Shown here: one piece after another, positions 12,353 to 25,027 of the stretch
How the letters are laid out: each line of letters opens with the position of its first letter
Numbering within the stretch: position 1 is the stretch's first letter
DNA from: Theobroma cacao
Taxonomy: Eukaryota; Streptophyta; Magnoliopsida; Malvales; Malvaceae
Length of the DNA: 64,000 nt
NCBI RefSeq assembly: GCF_000208745.1
Contig: NC_030858.1
Span: forward strand, 9,188,271-9,252,270
Direction of reading: 5' to 3'
The notes under the pieces: generated by a model
Databases searched by the model: none
Seen by the model: only the letters and a program-made list of their open reading frames with translations
What the model was told of the DNA's origin: nothing
Made by a program: the position numbers and the translations under genes

Positions 12353-15300
12353 GGGGGTTACATAATGTATTCATTTTAAGGAACTCTAATTTTCCTTGCA
12401 GGCGTACAAGGCTCTTATGAAAGCTTTCACTGAGCACAATAAAGTAAGTAAATTTTCAGTCGAGTTCCTGCATTTTGATATTAATAAGAGTAGATGGTTT
12501 TAATTTTTTCTTTTTTTTACATTTACAATTCAGTTTGGCAACTTACCTTATGGTTTTCGGGCAAATACATGGGTTGTTCCACCTATAGTAGCGGATAACC
12601 CATCAGTTTTTCCCCCACTTCCAGTGGAAGATGAAAACTGGGGAGGAAATGGAGGTGGACAAGGAAGAGACAGTAAACATGAATATAGGCAATGGGCAAA
12701 AGAGTTTGCAATTTTGGCAGCAATGCCGTGCAAAACAGCAGAAGAGAGGCAAATTCGAGATCGGAAAGCCTTTCTGTTTCACAGTTTATTTGTCGACGTT
12801 TCAGTTTTTGAAGCAGTCGCAGCAATCAAGAACATCATTGAAACCAATCAGAATACTTTAAGTGACCCTTCTGCTTCAATTTTGCAAGAAGAAAAGGTGG
12901 GAGATTTGATTATTAAGGTGACACGAGATGCTCCTGATGCAAGTGTGAAATTGGATTGTAAAAATGATGGGAGTCGGGTTCTTGGAATGTCAGAAGAGGA
13001 GCTTGCTCAGAGAAATTTACTTAAAGGCATAACTGCTGATGAAAGTGCAACTGTTCATGTCAGTGAACTATTTCTTCTGAGTGTTTACTTGGCGAACTAA
13101 GAAGGTGGGGATCTATTGCTGATATCACTTTTTTTTTTGTCTTGTAGGATACTTCTACGTTAGGTGTTGTGGTTGTCAGACACTGTGGCCACACAGCTGT
13201 AGTAAAAGTTTCAGCTGAAGTAAATTGGGAGGGGAATCTTATTCCTCAGGATATCGACATTGAGGACCAGCCTGAAGGAGGCGCCAATGCCTTAAATGTC
13301 AATAGGTAAGCTCATCTCTTGTCCTTTTCATTACCAAGTAGTTCTTATTCTATATTCAAAGATATATTATATGCACTAACTATCCCTCAATAACTCAAAC
13401 ACACAGAAAGAATCAAACATATGGATGCATACACAAACGAAAATGTGCACATACTTGATTTTGAAACAATTAGATATGGCAGTGGTATCTATGTCCACTA
13501 CAGGATTGTGAGATATTAATGTCTATCTCTTACAAATACCTTTCAGCTTAAGGTTGTTATTGCACAAGTCATCCACACCTCAATCATCAGCTCAGCGATC
13601 ACAGAGTGTGGATTTTGAGAATTTACATTCTGCTAGGGCTTCAGTTAGGAAAGTGTTAGAAGATAGCTTGCAGAAGTTGCAGGATGAACCCTCTAAAAAC
13701 TCCACGTCTATCAGATGGGAGCTAGGAGCATGCTGGGTACAACACCTCCAAAATCAGGCTTCTGGGAAAACCGAGTCTAAGAAAAATGAAGATGTTAAGC
13801 CTGAGCCTGCCGTGAAAGGTCTTGGAAAGCAAGTTGCATTACTAAAGGAGATTAAAAAGAGAACAGATATAAAAGGTGGTAAAACTGAACATAGTAAGGA
13901 GGTTTCTCCAGGCAACAACCTTGATATGAACAGGAAATCAGAAGTCAGAAATCAGAAGGAACTAGAGAAGCAAGATGAAGAAATGCAAATAATGTGGAAG
14001 AAACTGCTTCCTGAAGCAGCATATTTGCGACTAAAAAAGTCAGATACTGGTCTTCACCTTAAGGTATAGATTGCTACATTCCCAGAAGAATGACTGTCCT
14101 GAATTTGATCCATCCATGGGCTTTTTGAACTTATTTACCTGTTCTTTTTCCCCAAAATTTAACCTGTAAAATTTTTATGTATTAGGCAGCTCTCTCTCTC
14201 CTCAAAAGAAAGAAAAAACGTAGTTGCTTGTAGGTCATTTTTCATTTTAAGTTTGGTAGTAATGTTTCTATGGTTTGTTCATATGTCAGTCGCCTGATGA
14301 GTTGATTGAAATGGCACATAAATACTATGCTGATACTGCTCTTCCAAAGCTGGTTAGTCCCTCAACAATCAATATTTCCTTGTTCTCTGATATGTTGTGG
14401 ACTTAATATATATGGTTGGTGTGACTTCAAATCTTTTAGGTGGCAGATTTTGGCTCCCTTGAACTTTCACCAGTTGATGGAAGGACTTTGACAGATTTTA
14501 TGCATACGAGGGGTTTACAAATGTGTTCTCTAGGACGTGTGGTAAATAATTTATCTCAACATTTTTCCTTTTCCTTATAACTCATCACCATCTTTCTTAT
14601 TATTATCATCTTCATTTATAATTACTTCTATTACAGCCGGGTTATACATACCTTTACGCCTGTAGCAAGTAGTAATGATAATCTGTTTTATAAAGAAGCA
14701 AAAAAATAATAATATGCTAATGGTCTCAAATTATACCAGCAAATAGTTAAAGCTAATATAAGAGTATTAATTTTCTTCTGTCATTCTATTAGAAAGTATG
14801 CCAACCAAATGATAAAAATCATATGGAGAAAAATTAGGTCACTAGGTAAGATATATTTAAAGAATATAATTTTTTCTGGAATACTGAATCTGAATCTCTT
14901 TTGAACTAATTCAATCCACCCTCAAAAGACCAAGCAAGAAAAGAAGAAAACAGGTGGAGTCTCAATCATTTTTACCTTTCAGAGAAAATGTTGAACACTA
15001 TCCACTAAAAGGACTAAAGTTATTACTATGCCATTAATATAATTTCTACTGAATGGTGTCAAATTTTGAGTTTTTTTCATTGGTAATTTTTTTCAACCTA
15101 GTTGTGGCAATTAACACATTTAAAAGACAGTCTCAGTAATGCCTCTAGCAAGTGTAGATATTTGGCACGTATTTCTTGCACTGTTAATCACATTTGTTCT
15201 TCTTCCCTTTTATATCATTCATCTACTAAGAACAAAAAAACAGTTTTGTCTGAGTGGGGGCAACTTTGACTAGATATAATAGTCTATAGTGTCAGTTTGT

Positions 15301-18300
15301 CCAAAATGTCTTGAAATGAAAAATATGTTTGAAGAGTATCTGATCTCATTTAAGTTGGACGGCAGACAGGGAGCTTGGCTTTCTTATAATTACATATTAA
15401 TGGCTACTACTGAGGACTGAAATTTTGAACTCCCCTCTCTCTTCTTCCCATCTTTTCCTCTTTCCTATCATTTTAGGTTGAGCTTGCAGACAAGCTGCCT
15501 CATGTGCAATCACTCTGTATACATGAAATGGTTGTTCGTGCCTATAAACACGTGTTGCAGGCTGTTGTATCAGCGGTTGATAGTGTTAGTGACTTGGCTG
15601 CTTCAGTAGCGGCATGTTTAAATATATTGTTGGGAACACCATTAATTGAGAATGGTGACATAGATATCATTAATGATGATAAATTAAAATGGAGATGGGT
15701 GGAAACTTTCCTTTCAAAGAGGTTTGGGTGGCAGTGGAAACCAGAAAGTGGCCAGGATCTGAGAAAATTTGCCATTCTTCGTGGACTGTCCCACAAGGTA
15801 CAATCATCTTGACATAGTATGAGGAATCTCAGAATAAATGTTTCTCCATCTCCATTTTCTAAATGAAATGATAATTTCTCAGGTTGGGCTTGAGCTTGTT
15901 CCTAGGGACTATGACATGGATACTCCATCTCCTTTTAGGAAGTCAGATATCATAAGCATGGTCCCTCTATACAAGGTAAATAAACCACTGAGTGGAATAT
16001 AAAAATGGCAATGAATTGTCTTACAATTTTGACTTGAGTTTGACTTTGGTGACATTTTTTCTTTCCCCACAGCATGTTGCATGTTCATCAGCTGATGGAC
16101 GTACATTGTTGGAATCATCTAAGACTTCCCTGGATAAAGGTAAATTGGAGGATGCAGTCAATTATGGCACTAAGGTATGCGGAAGCATCTCTCTATGTGT
16201 TGTTCTAAATGGTTTTATTCTTCAGCTATATAAATGGAAAACTGAACCAATATATCTGAATTCTGAAGGCACTTTCAAAGCTTGTGTCAGTCTGTGGTCC
16301 TTACCATCGGATGACAGCAGGAGCATACAGTCTTCTGGCTGTTGTGCTTTACCATACTGGAGACTTCAATCAGGTATTTGCTTTATATGTGGACATTTAT
16401 TTTTCTTTTTCTTTTTTTTTTAATTTGGGGGAAGGGGGGTTTCAAACCCTGCTCTTCGAGCAAGGGGATCATGCACCAATCACTGTGCCAAATGTACAGG
16501 TGCTATATGTGGACATTTCGATTCATGCAACGCATGATCAAATTTATCTGCTTTGCTTACTAAAGGACTGAGAACTTTGATTGCTATTGGAAATCCATTG
16601 ATGATCAAAAGATATAAAATAGAATAAAGTGGAATATCATCTTTTTATTTTTGGTTTTTTTTTCTTAGGTACCTCTGTTGTCATTCTTTTTTTAAATTTA
16701 CTTTATTTGAATTTGGCGGTACTGAATCAAGGATTGGTTTCTAGCCATATGCTTCTGTGTGATCTCTATCCAGATTTAATAATTCTAGTGTTTTGCGTTT
16801 TCTTATCTGTTTTTCAATTGTGTAGGCAACCATTTATCAGCAGAAAGCATTGGATATAAATGAAAGAGAGCTTGGACTTGACCATCCAGATACAATGAAA
16901 AGTTATGGAGACCTAGCTGTCTTCTACTACCGCCTTCAACATACAGAGTTAGCCTTGAAGTATGCTTTTATATCTTTTTAATTAAAAATTTGTTTGGTTT
17001 AGCTTCCTTTGTTTTTAATTTTGAGATCTAAAATTAGTCCTAAGCCTTAGTGGAAAGAGAAAGGAGCTTACCCTGGAGATAATCCTCTTTGTGATTTCTC
17101 TGTCAAAAGGGTGCATGTTATTGATCAGGAGAGGTTTAACAATGATTTATATTTTGCAGTTTCTGTATAGAAAATTTATGTTCATATGCTGCACAGTTTA
17201 TACCATTTACTTGACCACATAATAGGTTGTTGTTAGGTTATGACTTTTGAGTTATGACTATGTTAAGAGCTAATATTGCTATTTCCTTTTTCTGTTCATG
17301 GTGCCTAGGATTTCTTGTAGTGGTAAAACATATATTGTAGCTTGCTCAATAGCATCAAGAATTGCAGCTTTTAGAAAGATAATTCTTATCAACTACAATA
17401 TAATTGCAATAGTCATAATCAATTGTTAACTAGGTGATTGCTTCATATAAACTCAGCCAGAAGAATCTGGATCATGATATGTTTTATTAAATTTTTTGTC
17501 CCATAAAAATTGAGATGTAATTGGGTTTAGACTCACTGAGAATATTATTGATGTCCTAAAGAGTGTAGATTCTAATACAATGGAGTTCAATAAACATCCA
17601 TTGTTATATGATTGCAAACTTCCTAAATGTCAATGTTGTGGTAATCATAGGAATTATTCCTCATAAAAAATGAAACTTGTGAGCATGAGCCTTTCCAATG
17701 ATGGTATTTGTGTCACAGGAGTGTTGTTGCTTGAGATTAGTAGGAAAACTTAACATCAATAGCTAAAAACTGAAACTTGATGCTGTCCACATGAGAAGTA
17801 AAACATAGTTCTTTAGAAGCAAAGCCCATGATTTTGAGAACGCAGAAGTTCTATTATTTTGTAGGATGAAATTCATTCTCAAGTAACATCAAGCGATGTT
17901 TTTATTATTAGAGTTCGTGCTTACCTTTTTCTTTTCTCATTCTAGGTATGTCAATCGTGCATTGTATCTTTTGCATTTAACGTGTGGGCCATCTCATCCA
18001 AATACGGCAGCCACCTATATTAATGTAGCAATGATGGAAGAAGGGTTGGGAAATGTTCATGTTGCTCTTAGATATCTCCATGAGGCTCTCAAATGCAACC
18101 AAAGACTACTTGGAGCTGATCATATACAGGTAAACTATCATATTAACAACTGAGAGTAAAGTAATCTCTGTTCATCATTCAATTAGATGTACTAGATTGA
18201 ATCATGTCATTTATGTTGCTAAATTGAATGAATACCTATTCACTGAATGAACTGAAATTTAAAATCTGGATTTGCATTTTGAAGTTGAGCTCCTTTTATC

Positions 18301-21300
18301 AAATTTAACCCAAAAACAAAACTCAATCTAAATTGAACTGAAAGCAGACTTGGAAATAATAATGTCTATGTTAATGTATTTCTGACTTCTACAGACTGCT
18401 GCCAGCTACCACGCCATTGCTATTGCTCTCTCTTTGATGGAAGTTTACTCGTTAAGTGTTCAGCATGAACAAACTACCCTACAAATACTGCAGGCAAAAC
18501 TAGGGTCTGAGGACCTACGTACACAGGTAGTTTGATGTTTGATAATTCTAGATTATATCTCATTTTATGTAGTGATTGTTGGTCCTCAGATCCATATCCT
18601 ATGTCTTCTATAGGATGCGGCTGCCTGGCTTGAGTACTTTGAGTCCAAGGCCCTTGAGCAGCAAGAAGCTGCACGTAATGGTACTCCTAAGCCCGATGCA
18701 TCAATCTCCAGCAAAGGCCATTTAAGGTATAATATACAAGCAAAATATATGTAGCTGATATTAGTTCATGTTGTTCAATAGATAGTTTATTTTTTATTGT
18801 CCAATTCAACACAGTTGAAATTGTTGAACCATAGGCTCAAAGGTTTCCCTAATCTTTAGTTGGCCTGTATTTTTCTGTTAAAGTTGATGGACATTTTTAC
18901 TTGCAATGATCAAGAATCCTTTTGGAATGAATAAGCGTCCTGAAAAGATATGATTTACTCCCAAGGAAACCTCTTATATTTGAGATAAATTTAATTGTGA
19001 AGTCACCCAGTTGCCCCCAACCTCTTTTCTCTTTTAGTGTTATTTGTGTTGGTAAGAATTATTTATGATAGCTTCCCATTTTGGATCAGTGTATCGGACC
19101 TTTTGGATTATATAACCCCAGATGCAGATATGAAAGCAAGAGATGCCCAAAAGAAAGCCCGTGCGAAGGTTAGTCCCCTAACTAATCCCTGGCAGTCCTT
19201 TTGGTTACTATCATCTTCATATTGACAACATATCTAAGAGAAGGTTTCCCTTCAACAAACAGATGAAGGGCAAACCAGGCCAAAACTGGGAGACAGTCAC
19301 AGACGAATACCAGAATGATGAGATTTCATCACCAACTTATCCTGTTATGGAGAATTCAAATGATAAAGAAAACAAATCTGAAGCTCAATTCATGGAATCT
19401 AGTAATGAGAAACCCGATTCACTTCTCCCAGATCAGCCAGTGTTCATTAAAAATGATGGCCAAGAACTGGATGACACCTCAGATGAAGGATGGCAAGAAG
19501 CTGTTCCTAAAGGTCGTTCACCTGCAGCTCGTAAATCTTCTGCTTCAAGAAGGCCAAGTCTAGCAAAACTGAATACAAACTTTATGAATGTGTCCCAATC
19601 CTCAAGATACCGAGGAAAGCCCAATAATTTCACATCTCCACGAACAAAACCCAATGAGCCTACTGCTTCAGCTGGACCTAGTCCTCCTGCTTCAAAAAAG
19701 TTTGTTAAAAGTTCAAGCTTCGGTCCAAAGCTAAATAACCCAAGCAACACAACCGGTGGAATGGAGAGACTGGTAAACCCAAAATCAGCCCCAGCTAGCC
19801 CAGCTTCAACTGATCAAGCTACCAAGCCTACTCCAGTGGCATCTCCGATCAGCGTGCAGGCAGCTGGAAAACTATTCTCCTACAAGGAAGTTGCTTTGGC
19901 CCCACCTGGGACAATTGTAAAGGCAGTGGCAGAGCAGTTGCCAAAAGGAAATCCTCTCCCAGAACAAAATTCTCAGGCAAGCCAAGAGACAGCAGCACTA
20001 GACATTACACCTAGTGATTTGGCAACATTAACAGTTGCCAAGGATGAAGTTCTGGAAGCCACTGGAGAAAAAGAGTTTCTAGGTTCTGAGACAGAAATCA
20101 AAAGCACTGCTAATGAAGAAAAAAAAGCACAGACCAGGAAGTCAGTGGCGATTGAAGCTTTGGAGGAAACAAAGGACACTGTAATTAAAGACATAAATAT
20201 AGAAGCTGGAGCAGTAGAAGTAAAAACTGATGTTGAAACCACAAAAACAGAAGCTGCAAATGGATTCGCAAATTCTGATTCCTGCAAGGATTCAAATAGT
20301 GTTAGTTTAAAAATTGAAGCACTGGAAACTGGATCTTTAGACAAATGCCAAGTTACATTTTCCAATGCAGAACTGCTGGCTGTTGTAACTGATAATACAG
20401 CTCAGTTGCCACAAAAAGAGGCCTCTATTCCCTCAGGAGAAGTGGCAGATGAAGATTCTCAAGAGCTATCTGGTGGTGAAGTGAGTGTTAGGCAGTTGCC
20501 AACTGAAGGAGAAAAGCAAGATGAAGCAGAAACTGGTAAAGAGACAACAAAGAAACTTTCTGCAGCTGCACCCCCATTTAATCCATCCACAATTCCAGTT
20601 TTTAGCTCAGTTACAGTTCCTGGTTTCAAGGATCATGGAGGAATCCTGCCCCCACCAGTGAATATACCTCCAATGCTTCAAGTCAGCCCTGTCCGTAGGT
20701 CACCTCATCAATCTGCGACAACTAGAGTTCCATACGGCCCTAGGCTCTCTGGAGGCTATAACAGATCCGGAAATCGGGTTCCACGCAACAAGTCTAGCTA
20801 CAACAGCAGTGAACATTCTGGAGAAGGGAACCACTACAGTCCTCCAAGAATAATGAACCCACATGCAGCTGAGTTTGTACCTGCCCAACCTTGGATTCCC
20901 AATGGCTACCCTGTCTCTCCTAATGGATTTTTGGCTTCTCCAAATGGCATGCCAATTTCACCAAATGGTTACCCCATGTCCCCAGTGACAGCAAATGGTT
21001 ATCCGGCAACACCAAATGGTGTTCCTGTGACTCAAAATGGATTTCTGGCAACTCCAGTAGGATCAGTAGAACTGCCAGTTGTTGTAACTGTTGATATTGG
21101 AGCTGAAAACAAAAGTGAAGCAGTAGCAGGGCAGACTCCTCAGAGTTCCTCCACGGAAGTTGAAGGTGAAAATCAACCAACAGAGCAGAAACCACAAAAG
21201 GATCAAACTTTAGACAATGAAAACATGCTGCCTGAAAAGGAAGGAAAGCCTGCAGATGTGGTTCCTCTGACTGGTGATGTTACTATGGCAAAAGAAGCTT

Positions 21301-21389
21301 GCTGTGAAATACAAGTTGATGAAAAATCAAGCAAGTGTTGGGGAGATTACAGCGATGGTGAAGCTGAGATTGTTGAGGTTACAAGTTGA
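9594..21389 (+). CDS. REC2: REDUCED CHLOROPLAST COVERAGE 2-like CLU/TPR protein
   Basis: There are 23 in-frame exons: 9594-9663, 9936-9997, 10222-10314, 11349-11421, 11502-11801, 11892-11956, 12060-12191, 12402-12443, 12534-13058, 13148-13305, 13547-14063, 14290-14352, 14440-14541, 15477-15797, 15883-15975, 16073-16174, 16269-16373, 16826-16959, 17946-18129, 18395-18526, 18614-18726, 19090-19168 and 19263-21389. All introns are GT-AG. They encode 1863 residues. A basic start ([20 protein letters not shown]) is followed by a ubiquitin-like segment at ~24-99, a CLU region at ~240-600, a CLU-central helical region at ~680-870 ([20 protein letters not shown]), kinesin-light-chain-type TPRs at ~880-1110 and a disordered tail from 1156. 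The tail has a PAM2-like motif and SPNG repeats and ends [16 protein letters not shown]. The sequence is closest to Arabidopsis REC2. REC proteins set how much of the leaf cell chloroplasts occupy; that role comes from the family. Confidence 0.95.
12279..12352. repeat. Compound (TAC)n(TAT)n microsatellite in REC2 intron 7
   Basis: A run of about eleven ACT units passes directly into about thirteen ATT units within the intron between exons 7 and 8. Its purity and length suggest it varies between individuals. It lies about 50 bp upstream of the next splice acceptor. Confidence 0.9.
16399..16503 (-). mobile_element. SINE insertion in REC2 intron 17, antisense
   Basis: The block is flanked by a perfect 15-bp direct repeat, TATATGTGGACATTT, at 16384-16398 and 16504-16518. 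Its left end is a T-rich run, which is a poly(A) tail on the minus strand. Read on the minus strand, the body has an A-box-like stretch (TGGCACAGTGATTGGTGC) and a B-box-like GGGTTTGAAACC, as in a tRNA-derived polymerase III promoter. It begins 25 bp after the splice donor of exon 17. At about 105 bp it is short for a plant SINE and may be truncated. Confidence 0.8.
20850..20882 (+). other. PAM2-like motif encoded in the REC2 tail
   Basis: Codons here read [11 protein letters not shown], about residues 1685-1695. The PAM2 consensus is roughly SxLNPxAxEFxP, the peptide bound by the MLLE domain of poly(A)-binding protein. Asn, Pro, Ala, Glu, Phe and the final Pro are in place; Met replaces the usual Leu. 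It sits in a low-complexity Pro/Asn/Ser-rich tail, where such short linear motifs usually lie. Binding is inferred. Confidence 0.6.
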
Positions 21390-22157
21390 AGAAAACAAGA
21401 TTATTTTTGGATGGTAAGTGATTTTTCATAGCCAAGGGCTACATAGCACTATAGCTACAAGAGACAAGTAGTGATAAACAATGCAGAGCCACTAAAGACA
21501 GGGCTAAGGATGGGGAAGTTTATTTTGCAAAGTTTGTGACATGTTTGACAGTAAACCGAAGTGATGCGAATACGTTCTGATACGGTTGATTTTGCAGCAC
21601 AAGGAGGCTTGTCGAGAGACTGGTATGTGAAAGGTACATACCATGACCATCATCTGTTGAGTAGTTCGTCGATGACTAGTACTTTTTGTTCTCTTTTTTT
21701 TTCCAAAAGTTTTTGGTTATTTTCCTGCCATCACTTTTGTTGGATGTGAACGAAAAGATAAAGAACCATGGAAGAATTGTACCTTTTCTAGGTTGTTTCC
21801 TAGGAATAATAAGTTGATGTAAAATTGACCTTAATAAAGCTTCAGTTTTCTTTCTTGTAAGATATAATGCAATAGAGATATCGTGCGTGTTTTTAGCTTT
21901 CCAGCATTAAAAGAGTATGCCTTCAAGTTTAGCATCACCCATAACAAATGAGGATGATATAAGTGGTGCAACTTTGGGTTTCAAATCAGCATGATGAGCA
22001 ATCAAATATATTCTTGAAACATCACCAATACAACAACATGAACTGCGCTCACTTTCTGAAGAAAACCATGTTCTTGGACGTGATACAAACAACAGGAGAA
22101 ACAACCTAGAAATATATTTTCCTCATTACTAACATTGTCTTCCTAACAGTGGAATGC
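21390..22157. other. Convergent 3' regions of REC2 and HHP2
   Basis: The two genes end towards each other with 768 bp between their stop codons. The left part is the likely REC2 3' UTR. Short open frames here have no features of a protein gene. Confidence 0.5.
21833..21838 (+). terminator. Candidate REC2 poly(A) signal
   Basis: An AATAAA hexamer lies about 445 bp after the REC2 stop and is followed by T-rich sequence. Plant poly(A) signals are loose, so this is only a candidate. Confidence 0.4.
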
Positions 22158-25027
22158 CTAATACCCGCAGGTTGCTGTTTCCCGGCGAAAATCCATAATC
22201 ACTAGTGTGGCAGCACCATGAGCAAGTGCCCCGAGAACAACAAATACATGAAATATTTGATGGCTGTGCCCTGCAATATCAAATGCACCGGGCTTCCACC
22301 GCTCTGGTATTCTGCTAGTGTAAACTGCAGCTCCCGCAGCGTATAGAAAGGCCATCGCAAGCTCATATCCAAGGGATACGAATATGTGCGGATGGCCCCA
22401 GTGCAGGGCAACTGCATGTGCTGCCGGGATCACCCCTGAGAAACCCATTGTGAGGAATAATGTAGCTCGAAAGGATCGGAAACGGGGTGCTGAGAGAGCA
22501 GGTGCTAGCAGAGTGATGATGGCAAGGATTCCAAGCACTGTTATGGATGTGAGATAAAAGAGCCGTGAATATGTGTGGCAGAAGAAGGCATAATAGATGG
22601 GTGCAAAGAAGGAGCAGACTATCATAAGAGAGATGCCAGCATAGTCTAGGCGCCAGAAGAAGAGGTTAAAGCGTCTGGAATGGCAAGCAAAGAGGTGTGA
22701 GACCGAGCTGCAAACCAAGCAGCCCATAGTACCAGACAAGAAAACAAACCAGGGCCATTTTGGAATAGAGTCATATTTATCTTCTTTCTGCAATTCATAC
22801 ATAGATGGCTGAGGAATGTGCCTTAAGTGTGAATCCTGCACGGAAGCATCCAAATCATACGCATTAGAGTTCCTTCTGATGATTTACTGCTCCTACTAGA
22901 AGGATGTGGCACAGCAGGGTGAAGAAAAGATTAAAATTACAGTATTTGATGAACAATTTCTCTGTTCACAGATATCACGTCATTTTGAACTGTCATTTAA
23001 AATGGGCAGATACACCAAGGTCTAATGATTGAAACAAAGATCCAGATTATCAAGTATGCAAAATGCAAGCACAAATGAACACTTCAACAGTTCACCAGTG
23101 ACCATAGGCCCATTGGTGGTTAGCCCTCTTACCCAAAATGCCTGTTTCAAGTCCTCTTGAGCTGGTGACTTGCATAGAAAAAAGGCAAAAATGAAAAAGA
23201 AAGGACATGAAGTCAAGAGTGAGACATTAAAATTATATTATTTCTTCAAGCTGTCCACAAGTTTCTTTTATTATCTTCTTTGTATGGTTTCTATATAAGA
23301 TTGTTGTCTTGCAGTATGCAAGTCCCAAGGCTGTCAAAAGATCACTAAAATCAAAGCAAATGAACCTCCAGGAGGGATACATCATCCTTCAAAGATTGTC
23401 CATTTCAGACACTGACATTCACCCATTTCCCTGCTAAAGGTGTTTTGGCCTATCACGTCACTTGTCCATAACTGAAAGCACACAGTCCCATCTTCTTGAT
23501 TACGAGACTTTAACATCTGTTTTAAACGTTGAATCAAATGCAAACGATAAACTTTACAAAATCCTAAACAACTTACAGCCTATTCTCGTCAAGCATTGTG
23601 AAACAATTTCATATCAAATAATATAAAAATAATAAAAATAGAATAAAATAAAAGATTAAACATAGACATGTCAAAAAGAACCTGCGTTGGAAAAACATAG
23701 AATGAGACAATGTGAACAGCATCACAAATTTCAAATTTAATACTACTACTCTTTAATTATAATTGATAAAGCAACGCTGGTGAATGTAACACGTCAAATG
23801 TTGTGAATTACTAGTGAGCAGCATACATCCAAAGAGATATTAGAAAATTAGTAGCGGCCACCGCCAGATGAGTAGTCACAAATGTTATGAACTGCTTACT
23901 GCTTTAACCAAAAGAATTACCATTAATGGCAGTCAGCCAGCTTAAAAATCTTTCTTAAATCACTACTGGTCCTGGTCCATTGGTCATTGCCAGATATAAA
24001 TATGGTAAGTGGTAAAATATTGGGAGCATATACTAAAAGAAAAAGGAAAAGAAAAAGAAAAAATATCACATGGTGTGGCCCCCATTTTCGTTTCAGAATC
24101 AAGATATTATCTTTTACTCTGTAACCCACCGAACCATAACTCAACAAAAACCGCTCTGTGCTGTAACGTCCCGCCCATTTCCCTTCCCTTCCGGCCTTCC
24201 CTTCCCTTCTTCCGCTCTGCCCAACCCAATCTTCTTTTCCATTTATATTTTTTATACACCACAAAAAATTTCCAATAAAGAAAAAGCCTTTTTAAAAAAG
24301 TTTTAAATATTAAATAAAAAGAGAAAAGAAGGAAAAGAACTGACCGGAGTGATGCTACTATGATTATTATCAGAGACGTTAACGTCATTCTTCATCATCA
24401 TCATCATCAACGGTCCTGATACCTGAGCTCTGGAAACATCCCAACCCTCACGCAAGTTAGCTGTTTGCTTGTAATGGAAACCCAGAAAACCCGGACAAAA
24501 ACTAAAAAATGACAACCAGGTCCTTACCTGGAAAAACTGGTGATCAAACCTCCAACTCCAAACTCCTCCATGGAACTCATCACCGTCAATCCAACGAATA
24601 TTAAAAACCCTCCAAAATGCCTGCAAATATATATATGTAGAAATCCCAAAAAAAAAAGAAAAAGACAGAAAAATTTGTCTAATTATGATCGAGTCCCTTA
24701 CGTCCAGATGTTTAGCGTTTCGTTGTGCAATGAGAAAAGGCTTAACAAAATGTCTTTCAATGGCCATTCGCATCGGTAATGATCCAAAATGAACTCGTTA
24801 TCTTTCAAATACTCAGGTAAATCTTCGTACTTCATCAATTTCCTCTTCTTCTCCTCCTTATCATATTCAGCTGAGTCAACTCGCTCGAGTTTCTTATCAT
24901 CATTCTTCACCGCGGCAACTTTTCGATTACGATGTTGATGATGATGATTTTGCATGTTGCTTGAAGTTGTTCCCAAATGACCTCGCCGGCAAACACCTCC
25001 GATATTTTTCCCGGCGAGGAATCGCAA
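22158..25027 (-). CDS. HHP2: Heptahelical PAQR protein, HHP2-like
   Basis: Four minus-strand exons (25027-24702, 24620-24528, 24429-24345, 22835-22158) join in frame to give 393 residues. The protein is an ADIPOR/PAQR family seven-helix membrane protein. The cytosolic N-terminus carries [20 protein letters not shown] and [10 protein letters not shown], the family signature before the first helix. Putative zinc ligands are H215 (SVSHLFACH), H360 and H364 (GHSHQIFH); D232 (RLDYAG) is also conserved. The loop encoded by exon 3 is unusual, with five Met in a row followed by an Asn/Asp-rich stretch. Arabidopsis HHP2 (358 residues) lies beside NUP43 and ASHR3, so synteny supports this assignment over HHP3. 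HHPs are linked to hormone and sugar responses. A second Met, at residue 25, is a possible start. Confidence 0.93.
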
